A stretch of 38,553 nt of DNA from positions 1-38,553 of the IMG/VR virus record IMGVR_UViG_3300032322_002715. The stretch is one strand, 5' to 3'. Positions 1 through 6,295 of the stretch are shown piece by piece (positions within the stretch are counted from its first letter, which is position 1; every line of letters begins with the position of its first letter). Both the position numbers and the translations under genes were made by a program. The DNA is from a virus. The notes beneath the pieces were generated by a model. It saw only the letters and a program-made list of their open reading frames with translations, was not told the DNA's origin and did no database searches.

Positions 1-322
1 AAAATTCACGGATCCAATCTTCGTCGCCATATTTTTCAACAAATTGGTCAAGTGTCATGCGCTCTGCATCTTTGTGCATGGCATGTTTCATTGAACCTTC
101 TAGTATTACTGTTTCGTGAAATTCAGTTTCAAGAAGACCATAGCTTTCAAGAATTGTCATTAACTTTTCATCAGCATACAGCACTACTCCGTCAACTGCT
201 TCTTCACAGATGTACGTTTCCAACAAGTATTCTTCGCGAATGTTGATGGCAAAGTTGTCACCTGTTACTGGAGTGTCTGCAACATACTCGGCTTCAGCAA
301 GATAATCACGCAAACTTTTCAT
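1..322 (-). CDS. Partial protein with a capsid-targeting-like N-terminus, unknown function
   Basis: The minus-strand frame is open from an ATG at 320-322 to the left edge of the window, giving 107 codons with no stop, so the C-terminus is missing. The N-terminus reads MKSLRDYLAEAEYV. This resembles the capsid targeting sequence of T4 internal head proteins (MKTYQEFIAEA type), which ends in an L/I-x-E site for the gp21 prohead protease. The rest is acidic and gives no recognisable fold (it contains ICEEAVDGVVLYADEK and TLDQFVEKYGDEDWIREF). The start lies 4 nt after the stop of the upstream 720-aa gene, with a weak AAAGG at about 8 nt, so it is probably co-transcribed and translationally coupled. 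A role inside the prohead is an inference from the N-terminus only. Confidence 0.7.
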   Translation of the reverse strand, partial: MKSLRDYLAEAEYVADTPVTGDNFAINIREEYLLETYICEEAVDGVVLYADEKLMTILESYGLLETEFHETVILEGSMKHAMHKDAERMTLDQFVEKYGDEDWIREF

Positions 323-326
323 GTTG

Positions 327-2489
327 TTAGCCTTTGTACTCTTTCCAAGAATTAGTCAAAGCAAAAATACTTTCTTCAACTTTTTTCTCTTCTTTGTCTT
401 TGACTGCTTTTTTAAAAGCTTCTTTTTTGTCACCGTCTTTATCTACATCTAAAAAGTCAGGTTTCTTGGCTTCTTTGATGCCGGCCATTTCGCGTATTCT
501 ACGTAATTCTTCATCACCCATGCGATCATCCTGGCCTGCAATAACAGGAACTGTGGTTTGACCTGTGCTCTTGGGGCCATTGAGTCCACCTGCAAAACGT
601 TGTAGGTCGGGATCGTCTGCGCCCACGATTTCTGGCTCAGGTGAATTTTCTGGTTGATTCTCATCCAATTCTTTACAGCCACATGGAGCTTCATTGCATG
701 TTGGGCATGACTCAGTAGCACCCTCATGTCCGCCGCCAATGCCAGCCATTTTTAACAGTGTGACCAATTTCACAGCATCTTCGTCGGTGGCTGTTACAGT
801 CACACTCTGTGTGGGACCGTCTGGGTTGTCACTCATGTTCATGCTGACATTCATGCTTTCAGCAATCATGCTTTCAAGTTCACGATTCATGCTATCATAG
901 ATACCTTTGCCAAACTGCATGCCACCCTTGCCCTTGCTCTTGGGAGCTTCGGCAGCAGGAGCCACATTGCCGGCCACGGTGGTTTCTTCAACTTCTTCAG
1001 CCTTTTCCTTTTTCTTTGGCAGGCCTTTGTGCTTGGTCTTGGCAAACTTTTCTAGTTCTTTTTCTGGCATCTTGCTCATTTCAGATGCGGCACCTTTGCC
1101 TGCGGGTTTTTTGCCTGCACGCTTGGCTGCCAATGCAATACCAGCGGCCTGTTGTTGTGCCTTGCTCACAGCTTTTTCAGCAATGGGCTCATCAGCATCA
1201 GCTTTGCTGGACTTCATGTAGTCACGTGCTGTGTCAATGTAGTCCATGGCCTTGGTAATTTTGCTTTGTACCCACTCTGGCAGATTCTCTTCGTCACTGA
1301 GGATTGAATGTAATTCTGTTGCGGCTGCCTCAATAGTATGTAACTGCTCTTTGGCCATGTCGCCTTCGCGATCATATTCGCCACGGTCAACTATTTGATC
1401 TTGGTCTTCCATGGGTCCAAAATCACCATACTCATCCACTTTCTTTTTCTTTGTGTACGCAGTGCGATCAGCCTTGCGACTTTTTGCTGTCACACGTTCT
1501 TGTCGTGGGTTGTCGTCTGTGTATTTCTTGGGACGTCCGCGGCCGCGTTTTTCAGCCTTGTCATCGTCGGTCTTGGTTTCGCCTGTGTCAGGATCATAGT
1601 CACGTGTGTGGCGTAAACCTGTGGCAGTCTTGGTCACAGTGCCTTTGTGAGTTTTGCGAGTGCTGCCCACTTTCATGTCATCTTTTTCTTTGTCTTTGAC
1701 ATATTTGAGCATTTCGTCCCAACCTTCATCTATGTCGCCTGGATTTTCACCGCGCATGCGAGCCAATCCCTTGGGATCGCTAATGTTACGCAAACGATCA
1801 GCTTCTAGATCTTTTTGTGATACTTTCCAGTTGCCGCCTTGAGCCTTGCGTTGGTATGCTGGTACATCCACTTTTTTCACTGGCGATACTGGGGCATTGG
1901 TTTCACGTACAGTCTCCATGTCGCCATCACCGTCAAGGTCGGCTTTCTTCAAACCTGCGGCACGAGCTTTTGCAAGATTGCCTGTAAACCGGTTGCCTTC
2001 TTCTACATCAGCCTCGTCCATTTTGTCATGACGAGCACGAATCTTTTCCATCTTGCTCTTGCTGGCGCCTTCACGACCGGCTTTTTGTAGAGCCTTCATG
2101 CCAGTCTCACCGTATTTCTTTTTGCCTAGATATGCTTGTAATGCTGACTCATCTGTTTTTCCTTGTTGGGCATCAAAGTCTTTGAGTTTGTCATTGAGAT
2201 AATCCATGACATCACCTTCTGGCTCAACACTTTCCTTGGCACGCAGTTTGGCAAGCACAGCACCAGCCACTTTCTCACCACGCTCTTTGCTGCCATAACG
2301 CTCACCAGCCGATTTAGCAATCTTAGCAAACTGCTTACCTGGCTTGCCAATGTCTTTGCCAGCACGAGCCTTCTTGGCTGAATAGTCGCCGGTAGCACGT
2401 TCAGCCACAGCACTTTCGGATAATTGCTTGGATTCTTGTTTGCTGGCCACTTCAGCCAAGCGTTTGTTTAGGTCATAAAAAAATGTCAT
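327..2489 (-). CDS. 720-aa charged protein with AT-hook and EF-hand-like loops, probable internal head/virion protein
   Basis: The protein is very rich in Lys, Glu, Asp and Ala and looks largely helical or disordered. Visible elements in order: RLAEV near residues 10-14, possibly a gp21-type L-x-E site; a calcium-loop-like DLDGDGDMETV at 184-194; an AT-hook RGRGRPKK at about 315-322; a helical segment at about 382-426 containing LPEWVQSKITKAMDYI, which I remember from marine T4-like phage proteins; a Cys cluster CPTCNEAPCGC in the last third; and a second loop DVDKDGDKKE at 681-690. Further possible gp21 sites are MIAES and GIKEA. The ATG is preceded by AGGA at 8 nt and lies 4 nt after the preceding 202-aa gene. 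I see no enzyme motif. A scaffold/core or DNA-associated internal protein is inferred; a precise function is not known. Confidence 0.8.
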   Translation of the reverse strand: MTFFYDLNKRLAEVASKQESKQLSESAVAERATGDYSAKKARAGKDIGKPGKQFAKIAKSAGERYGSKERGEKVAGAVLAKLRAKESVEPEGDVMDYLNDKLKDFDAQQGKTDESALQAYLGKKKYGETGMKALQKAGREGASKSKMEKIRARHDKMDEADVEEGNRFTGNLAKARAAGLKKADLDGDGDMETVRETNAPVSPVKKVDVPAYQRKAQGGNWKVSQKDLEADRLRNISDPKGLARMRGENPGDIDEGWDEMLKYVKDKEKDDMKVGSTRKTHKGTVTKTATGLRHTRDYDPDTGETKTDDDKAEKRGRGRPKKYTDDNPRQERVTAKSRKADRTAYTKKKKVDEYGDFGPMEDQDQIVDRGEYDREGDMAKEQLHTIEAAATELHSILSDEENLPEWVQSKITKAMDYIDTARDYMKSSKADADEPIAEKAVSKAQQQAAGIALAAKRAGKKPAGKGAASEMSKMPEKELEKFAKTKHKGLPKKKEKAEEVEETTVAGNVAPAAEAPKSKGKGGMQFGKGIYDSMNRELESMIAESMNVSMNMSDNPDGPTQSVTVTATDEDAVKLVTLLKMAGIGGGHEGATESCPTCNEAPCGCKELDENQPENSPEPEIVGADDPDLQRFAGGLNGPKSTGQTTVPVIAGQDDRMGDEELRRIREMAGIKEAKKPDFLDVDKDGDKKEAFKKAVKDKEEKKVEESIFALTNSWKEYKG

Positions 2490-2493
2490 TACT

Positions 2494-3102
2494 TTATCCT
2501 CGAGGTTTGGCGCCAGTGGCTGGTTTGGCCGGGCGATTGATTTTGGTCATGGGACTGGTGGTGCCAGTTTTGAAATCGTTTGTGGTCACAGCCGGACGTG
2601 TTTTACCTCCGGCCACGGTGAAGTCACTGCGATGGGCATTTTTCAGTACCACATGGTCATGTGGCTCGGCTGAATAATCTTTGCTGAGAGCCCGTTGTTC
2701 TGCATCAGGTGCAGGATAGTCAGTGTCAGCCAACAGGTCCTTGTTGAGTTCTTCAATCTTTTTGTACTCGTCAGCCATGCTGTCGTTGTAGTCACGAGTG
2801 CTCATGCGAATACGATTTGGATCGCCACCCAGCACCTGAAACAGTTGTTTGATCTGTGGTTCAATGGCTGGATAACGAAAACTGGCATCAAACATCAACA
2901 CTGATTCATTTGTGAAATCTGGAAAGTCAGTGGGAATAGGTTGCACTGGTGTGGTGCGTTCATCGCCGATGCGCACTGGATCAAATTGTTCCAGGCGTTG
3001 TTTCAACAAACGAACTGAATCTGTGGGTGGTCGACCACAGATTTTGATTCGATAATCATAGGTGCGTTCGCTTTCAGCGAGATATTTTGCAAATGGTTTC
3101 AT
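2494..3102 (-). CDS. 202-aa protein with capsid-targeting-like N-terminus, unknown function
   Basis: The N-terminus MKPFAKYLAESERTYDYRI again matches the T4 capsid targeting pattern (M-K-x-aromatic-x-x-aromatic-hydrophobic-A-E), with a potential gp21 cut after YLAE. The following RTYDYRIKICGRPP and the compact middle section look like a folded domain. The C-terminal 60 residues are polar, Pro- and Lys-rich and probably flexible. I remember similar proteins as conserved hypotheticals of aquatic T4-like phages. It has its own late-type promoter 17 nt upstream, inside the end of the terminase gene, and an AGGA Shine-Dalgarno at 7 nt. It is followed by the 720-aa gene with a 4-nt gap. It may be an internal head or prohead protein, but that rests only on the N-terminus and position. 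Confidence 0.8.
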   Translation of the reverse strand: MKPFAKYLAESERTYDYRIKICGRPPTDSVRLLKQRLEQFDPVRIGDERTTPVQPIPTDFPDFTNESVLMFDASFRYPAIEPQIKQLFQVLGGDPNRIRMSTRDYNDSMADEYKKIEELNKDLLADTDYPAPDAEQRALSKDYSAEPHDHVVLKNAHRSDFTVAGGKTRPAVTTNDFKTGTTSPMTKINRPAKPATGAKPRG

Positions 3103-3119
3103 ATCAGGTTCCTGTGCTA

Positions 3120-3127
3120 TATTTATT
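3120..3127 (-). promoter_or_regulatory. T4-type late promoter AATAAATA
   Basis: On the minus strand AATAAATA (T4 consensus TATAAATA, 7 of 8) ends 17 nt before the ATG at 3102. An AGGA Shine-Dalgarno lies between the two. The predicted leader is about 10 nt. Confidence 0.6.
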
Positions 3128-3608
3128 CTTTTTTGTCGTTTTGACTATTGCGTTTGAGAATTTGTTCCAACAAATCATTGCGACTCAACACCACACCTGT
3201 ACCAGCTTGAGTAGGCACAGCTTCAGGTTGATTTTGGTCCAGGCGCATTTTCTTCAACTGCAAATCAATCATTTTGAGTTTTTTGTCCAATTTGGCTGTT
3301 TTGGCAGTTATGGCATGTCCCAACATGTTGCTGGCCACTCCAAATATTTCGGCAGCAAATCTAGAATCCACCTGCATGCCCAGATCCATGAGATCGTTGT
3401 AGCTGCTCTTGGCTAGATCTGCCAGTTCGTCCATTTCGGTGTCAGTGGCTTCGAGTCCGCGCACTGCGGGCAAGGCAGTATCAATTTTGTCTATGACCTC
3501 GTCAAGAGCCACAATGGTGTTGCGGTTTTCTTCTAGGGCAGGAATAGCGGAATCAACTTCTTGGGAAGTGGGCGGTAAATCAAACAGTTCTTCAAGTTTG
3601 CGTGACAT
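3123..3608 (-). CDS. gp16: Terminase small subunit, gp16-like
   Basis: At 161 aa it is close to T4 gp16 (164 aa). The N-terminal third is acidic. The central helical part contains YNDLMDLGMQVDSRFAAEIF and NMLGHAITAKTAKLDKKLKM, which aligns by eye with the central region of T4 gp16 (helical, ending in MTTTNREILKLHKDMKDI). The C-terminus is basic and polar. In T4-like phages gp16 forms rings that recognise DNA and regulate the gp17 packaging motor. The gene follows gp4 by 15 nt and precedes the 202-aa gene. No gp17 gene is in this window, although 16 and 17 are adjacent in T4. No Shine-Dalgarno is visible; a GGTAAATA element lies 4 nt before the ATG. Confidence 0.75.
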   Translation of the reverse strand: MSRKLEELFDLPPTSQEVDSAIPALEENRNTIVALDEVIDKIDTALPAVRGLEATDTEMDELADLAKSSYNDLMDLGMQVDSRFAAEIFGVASNMLGHAITAKTAKLDKKLKMIDLQLKKMRLDQNQPEAVPTQAGTGVVLSRNDLLEQILKRNSQNDKKE

Positions 3609-3612
3609 ACGG

Positions 3613-3620
3613 TATTTACC
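3613..3620 (-). promoter_or_regulatory. Late-promoter-like GGTAAATA abutting the gp16 start
   Basis: On the minus strand GGTAAATA is followed by CCGT and then the ATG of gp16, so transcription from it would start at or inside the coding sequence. It forms the inverted repeat CGGTAAATACCG. It could be a leaderless late promoter or simply an A-rich, Shine-Dalgarno-free initiation region. Confidence 0.4.
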
Positions 3621-3623
3621 GTA

Positions 3624-4055
3624 TTATCGACCACCCATGTGAAACATGTCCGATTCAGTGATAACTCTAAAGGTCATGCCATTGCGTCGGGCCCACTTGG
3701 TGGCCGCGTCCCATTTGGCATAATTCACAGCAACAACAGCACGTTCGCGGCTGGTCATTTTGTCTTCAACCACGCTTTGTTTTTTGGGTTTGATTTCAAT
3801 CAGTTCAGCCCGCACTGTGTTGTCTCTGGTCCGATAGGTAATTAAAAAATCTGGCACATAGTTGGTCATTTTGCCAGTTATGGGATTGCGATAGGGTATG
3901 GCTATGCTTTCGCTGGCCCACTGCAGAATGTTTTCATTGCTGTCACAAAACCGCATGAAACTGTGTTCCCAGCCCGAGCGGTATCTGGGAGTACCACGTC
4001 CCACGTATTTTTCCCCGTTTTGAACTGTGTATTGACCCTGTGCCCACTTCTTCAT
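3624..4055 (-). CDS. gp4: Head completion protein gp4-like, PD-(D/E)xK nuclease-like fold
   Basis: At 143 aa it is close to T4 gp4 (150 aa). It shares the sequence plan RYRSGWEHSFMRFCD, WASESIAIPY, NYVPDFLITY, ELIEIKPKKQ and a basic C-terminal helix ending KWARRNGMTFRVITE. T4 gp4 finishes the DNA-filled head before neck attachment. The residues E30, D69 and E87-x-K89 form a PD-(D/E)xK-like active-site set, as in T4 gp4 and TnsA-type nucleases, so a nuclease-derived function at the packaged DNA end is plausible. The ATG overlaps the TGA of the upstream 119-aa gene (ATGA), which indicates translational coupling. gp16 follows after 15 nt. Confidence 0.85.
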   Translation of the reverse strand: MKKWAQGQYTVQNGEKYVGRGTPRYRSGWEHSFMRFCDSNENILQWASESIAIPYRNPITGKMTNYVPDFLITYRTRDNTVRAELIEIKPKKQSVVEDKMTSRERAVVAVNYAKWDAATKWARRNGMTFRVITESDMFHMGGR

Positions 4056-4411
4056 TGTAAAACATTTCTGGCCGCATATACATTGGGCACCACGGCCACG
4101 CCCACGCCCAATAAGGTTGCCCGACTACGAATCTGATTCATGTAGTAGGCAAGACTAGCACTGAGGTTTACTCCTGTTACTCCGTTGAATTCCTGCAACA
4201 AAGTCAGGGGTGGTATTTTGGTTTCTTGTGATACTTGAAACAGGCTCACTGTAAAATTGCCAGCGGCTTGTGCGTTTTTCATGTTGGCACGGAAAAAACT
4301 GTAAACAACATCATACTCGGCAGCTGGTACCTGCACATCATACTTGTAAAAATTATCAAAAATTCTTACAGTCTGATCCAAATTGGTGTTAGCATAATTT
4401 ACTGTAGACAT
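4052..4411 (-). CDS. Conserved 119-aa T4-like phage protein, unknown function
   Basis: A small soluble helical protein without signal or membrane segments. Segments such as FYKYDVQVPAAEYDVVYSFF, PPLTLLQEFNGVTG and AYYMNQIRSRATLLGVG resemble a conserved hypothetical I remember from cyanophage-type T4-like genomes. I cannot tie it to a numbered T4 gene. It sits between a tube-like protein and gp4, with a 5-nt gap upstream and an ATGA overlap downstream, so it is made with tail and head completion proteins. A virion or assembly role is inferred from that position. No good Shine-Dalgarno is visible, so it probably depends on translation of the 390-aa gene. Confidence 0.75.
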   Translation of the reverse strand: MSTVNYANTNLDQTVRIFDNFYKYDVQVPAAEYDVVYSFFRANMKNAQAAGNFTVSLFQVSQETKIPPLTLLQEFNGVTGVNLSASLAYYMNQIRSRATLLGVGVAVVPNVYAARNVLQ

Positions 4412-4416
4412 AGCAT

Positions 4417-5589
4417 TTAGGTATTGTTGGGATTAAAACCTGGTGATTGCGGATTGCGTGTGGGAGTTGGTATGAACACCCCAGTACTTCTATTCAGTAT
4501 GGGACGTGTAGCCCCTGGTATAGCTTCAATAATGGTGTTGCGACCCAAAGCAATAGACTCACTGACGCCAATACTGCGAAGATTTGCACCCTTGAATGTG
4601 TTATAGGTGCGTGCCGCGGACTGTGCAGCACCAATCAATCCGCCCACAGTACCACTTTGTAGGTCGCTGATGACGCCCAGACCAGCATCCAATAGACCAC
4701 CTTGACCAAATATGGTTTGATTGGCACCAGGTCTGGCAATGGGACTGAGACGTGTGTCATAATGACTGGGATCAGCGAATCCTTGCACATTGGTATCTGG
4801 ACGACTTGCACCAATGGCACCTTCATAGTATTTCACAGTTTCATAATTTATGGTCATGGTGTGTTGCATGACACCGTTGCCCTGACTGTAGTCATAAGTG
4901 TCATGACTCCAATTTGAAATAATGGGATTTATCAAGACATATTCGGAGTACTTGCGCTGATCCATGCCGTAGATTCTAATGTCACGGAAAAATGGTGGTT
5001 TGCCGCCAGGTGCACTGGTTCCGTCACTCCAGGTTTCACCAGCATAACCCCAGTCCTTGACCTGCAAAATATCATTGTAGATGTCACGTGTGTTGTAGCC
5101 AAATCCGGCCTGTCGATTCAAACTAGCACCGAGGCTGCCGTTGGTGACGTTGGGCGATAGGTACTGTTGCGCAGGATCTTTAAAATAGTAACTGAAATAA
5201 TAGTACCACAACTTACGACTGTTGTCACCACCGTCGTCATGAAAAGTCAAAGACACGGGTTGATAGTCAACCTTGGTCTGTACCACTCGCTTGCGATTGT
5301 ACTGATTCAAAGTATGTGTGGCCACGTTATACTTGGGCAGGTCTACAGTTTTTACCAAGAGACTGAGTTCCTGAATGTCATCGTTGCTGAAGACTCCTCG
5401 TAGATAGGGAATCTGTTGCACGTTGATGGTGAAACTGACATGAAATAAAAACTTGAATCTGGGTTTTAGTTCGTAGCTGTTGGTAGTAAAGGTACGACTT
5501 GCGTGAGTATAATCACGCAAGACGTCATTTCCCAGAAATCCGCGAAATATCTGATCGCCGATACCAAATGGTCCGCCGCCATTGGCCAT
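4417..5589 (-). CDS. Tail-tube-like protein, possible baseplate tube initiator (gp54/gp48/gp19 fold)
   Basis: This 390-aa product has features of the contractile-tail tube fold. These are an N-terminal strand-rich part with ELKPRFKFLFHVSF, a DLPKYNVATHTLNQYNRKRV segment typical of tube subunits, then DDGGDNSRKLWYYYFSYYF, which parallels the acidic-loop-plus-helix of gp19, and a later segment with MQHTMTINYETVKYYEG. The C-terminal 120 residues are Gly, Ser and Pro rich and extend beyond the tube fold. It follows gp19 directly, with AAGGAG at about 7 nt. In T4, gp48 and gp54 are gp19-fold proteins that nucleate the tube on the baseplate, so this is a reasonable candidate. A specialised second tube subunit is the alternative. 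Confidence 0.65.
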   Translation of the reverse strand: MANGGGPFGIGDQIFRGFLGNDVLRDYTHASRTFTTNSYELKPRFKFLFHVSFTINVQQIPYLRGVFSNDDIQELSLLVKTVDLPKYNVATHTLNQYNRKRVVQTKVDYQPVSLTFHDDGGDNSRKLWYYYFSYYFKDPAQQYLSPNVTNGSLGASLNRQAGFGYNTRDIYNDILQVKDWGYAGETWSDGTSAPGGKPPFFRDIRIYGMDQRKYSEYVLINPIISNWSHDTYDYSQGNGVMQHTMTINYETVKYYEGAIGASRPDTNVQGFADPSHYDTRLSPIARPGANQTIFGQGGLLDAGLGVISDLQSGTVGGLIGAAQSAARTYNTFKGANLRSIGVSESIALGRNTIIEAIPGATRPILNRSTGVFIPTPTRNPQSPGFNPNNT

Positions 5590-5599
5590 GGCCTACTCC

Positions 5600-6232
5600 T
5601 TACTGGCCTTGGCCAGCGCCTGTTACCACGTCGCCTAGAGTGCGTCCTATTGGTGTTCCAACTCCAGTACCTTCTGGTGTCTGGTTGGCATTGTCGTAAG
5701 CAATGGTCATGCTGATTGTGAGTGGTGCACTTTCACCATAATTTAGTGCGCCGTAATCAGCGGCTTTGAGGTAGCAACCGTACAGTTCCCAGGTCTCAAG
5801 TACCACGGGTTCGCTGGCTCCGTTACCGCCATCCAGGACTTCAACCTTGGTCAAAAACTTGTAGTCAATACCTGAACTGGCACTTGCCATTTCCAAAAAG
5901 TCCATTTGCTTTTGTAATTGCTCACCAACCAGGCGGGCAATTGCGCCGGATGCATCGTCACGAATTTCACATGTAGCATCTGCCCAGGTGTGTTTGCCTG
6001 CCAACTTGAGAGTTGAGTTATAGATCGGAAGTGTGATTTCTTCAAAGCTCAAGTTAGGACGTGTAAAACTCATGACCTGTTTGGTCAATTCTGTTGTGGG
6101 TTTAGAAACGCCAAAATTTTCAAACATCACTCGAAAGCGATATCTAAGTTTGGGCATCAACAGGCCCTGTGTGCTTGCGCTTTGATCGCTAGCTAAGGGT
6201 ACTGTCATTCTCTGTAGTGATGAAACTGCCAT
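5600..6232 (-). CDS. gp19: Tail tube protein gp19-like
   Basis: The 210-aa product lies directly downstream of gp18, as gene 19 does in T4. T4 gp19 is shorter (163 aa). Tube-fold features include MPKLRYRFRVMFENFG near the N-terminus, SFEEITLPIYNSTLKLAGKH, an acidic-loop/helix EIRDDASGAIARLVGEQLQK, and a late strand pair around LETWELYGCYLKAADYGALN and APLTISMTIAYDN. The protein stacks as hexameric rings to form the inner tube through which DNA is ejected. It has its own late-type promoter (6252-6259) and a strong AGGAGA Shine-Dalgarno. The C-terminal 25 residues are Gly, Thr and Gln rich. Coding continues into the 390-aa tube-like gene. Confidence 0.88.
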   Translation of the reverse strand: MAVSSLQRMTVPLASDQSASTQGLLMPKLRYRFRVMFENFGVSKPTTELTKQVMSFTRPNLSFEEITLPIYNSTLKLAGKHTWADATCEIRDDASGAIARLVGEQLQKQMDFLEMASASSGIDYKFLTKVEVLDGGNGASEPVVLETWELYGCYLKAADYGALNYGESAPLTISMTIAYDNANQTPEGTGVGTPIGRTLGDVVTGAGQGQ

Positions 6233-6251
6233 TTGTTATCTCCTATATGTT

Positions 6252-6259
6252 TATTTACC
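6252..6259 (-). promoter_or_regulatory. T4-type late promoter GGTAAATA for gp19
   Basis: GGTAAATA lies on the minus strand 19 nt before the gp19 ATG, with AGGAGA between. It follows a hairpin after gp18, so gp19 can be transcribed independently of the sheath. Confidence 0.55.
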
Positions 6260-6267
6260 TAGACTCA

Positions 6268-6287
6268 GGGCTGGTCAAAACCAGCCC
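6268..6287. terminator. Hairpin between sheath and tube genes
   Basis: GGGCTGG, a TCAAAA loop and CCAGCCC make a perfect 7-bp GC-rich stem just after the gp18 stop. No U-tract follows on the minus strand, so it may be a weak or Rho-type terminator, an RNA-stability hairpin or a processing site separating gp18 from gp19 messages. Confidence 0.5.
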
Positions 6288-6295
6288 CTTTGTCA

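Noticed and set aside
52-246. 64-codon plus-strand frame at the left edge
   Set aside because: It is opposite the better-supported partial minus-strand gene with a capsid-targeting-like N-terminus and has no family resemblance.
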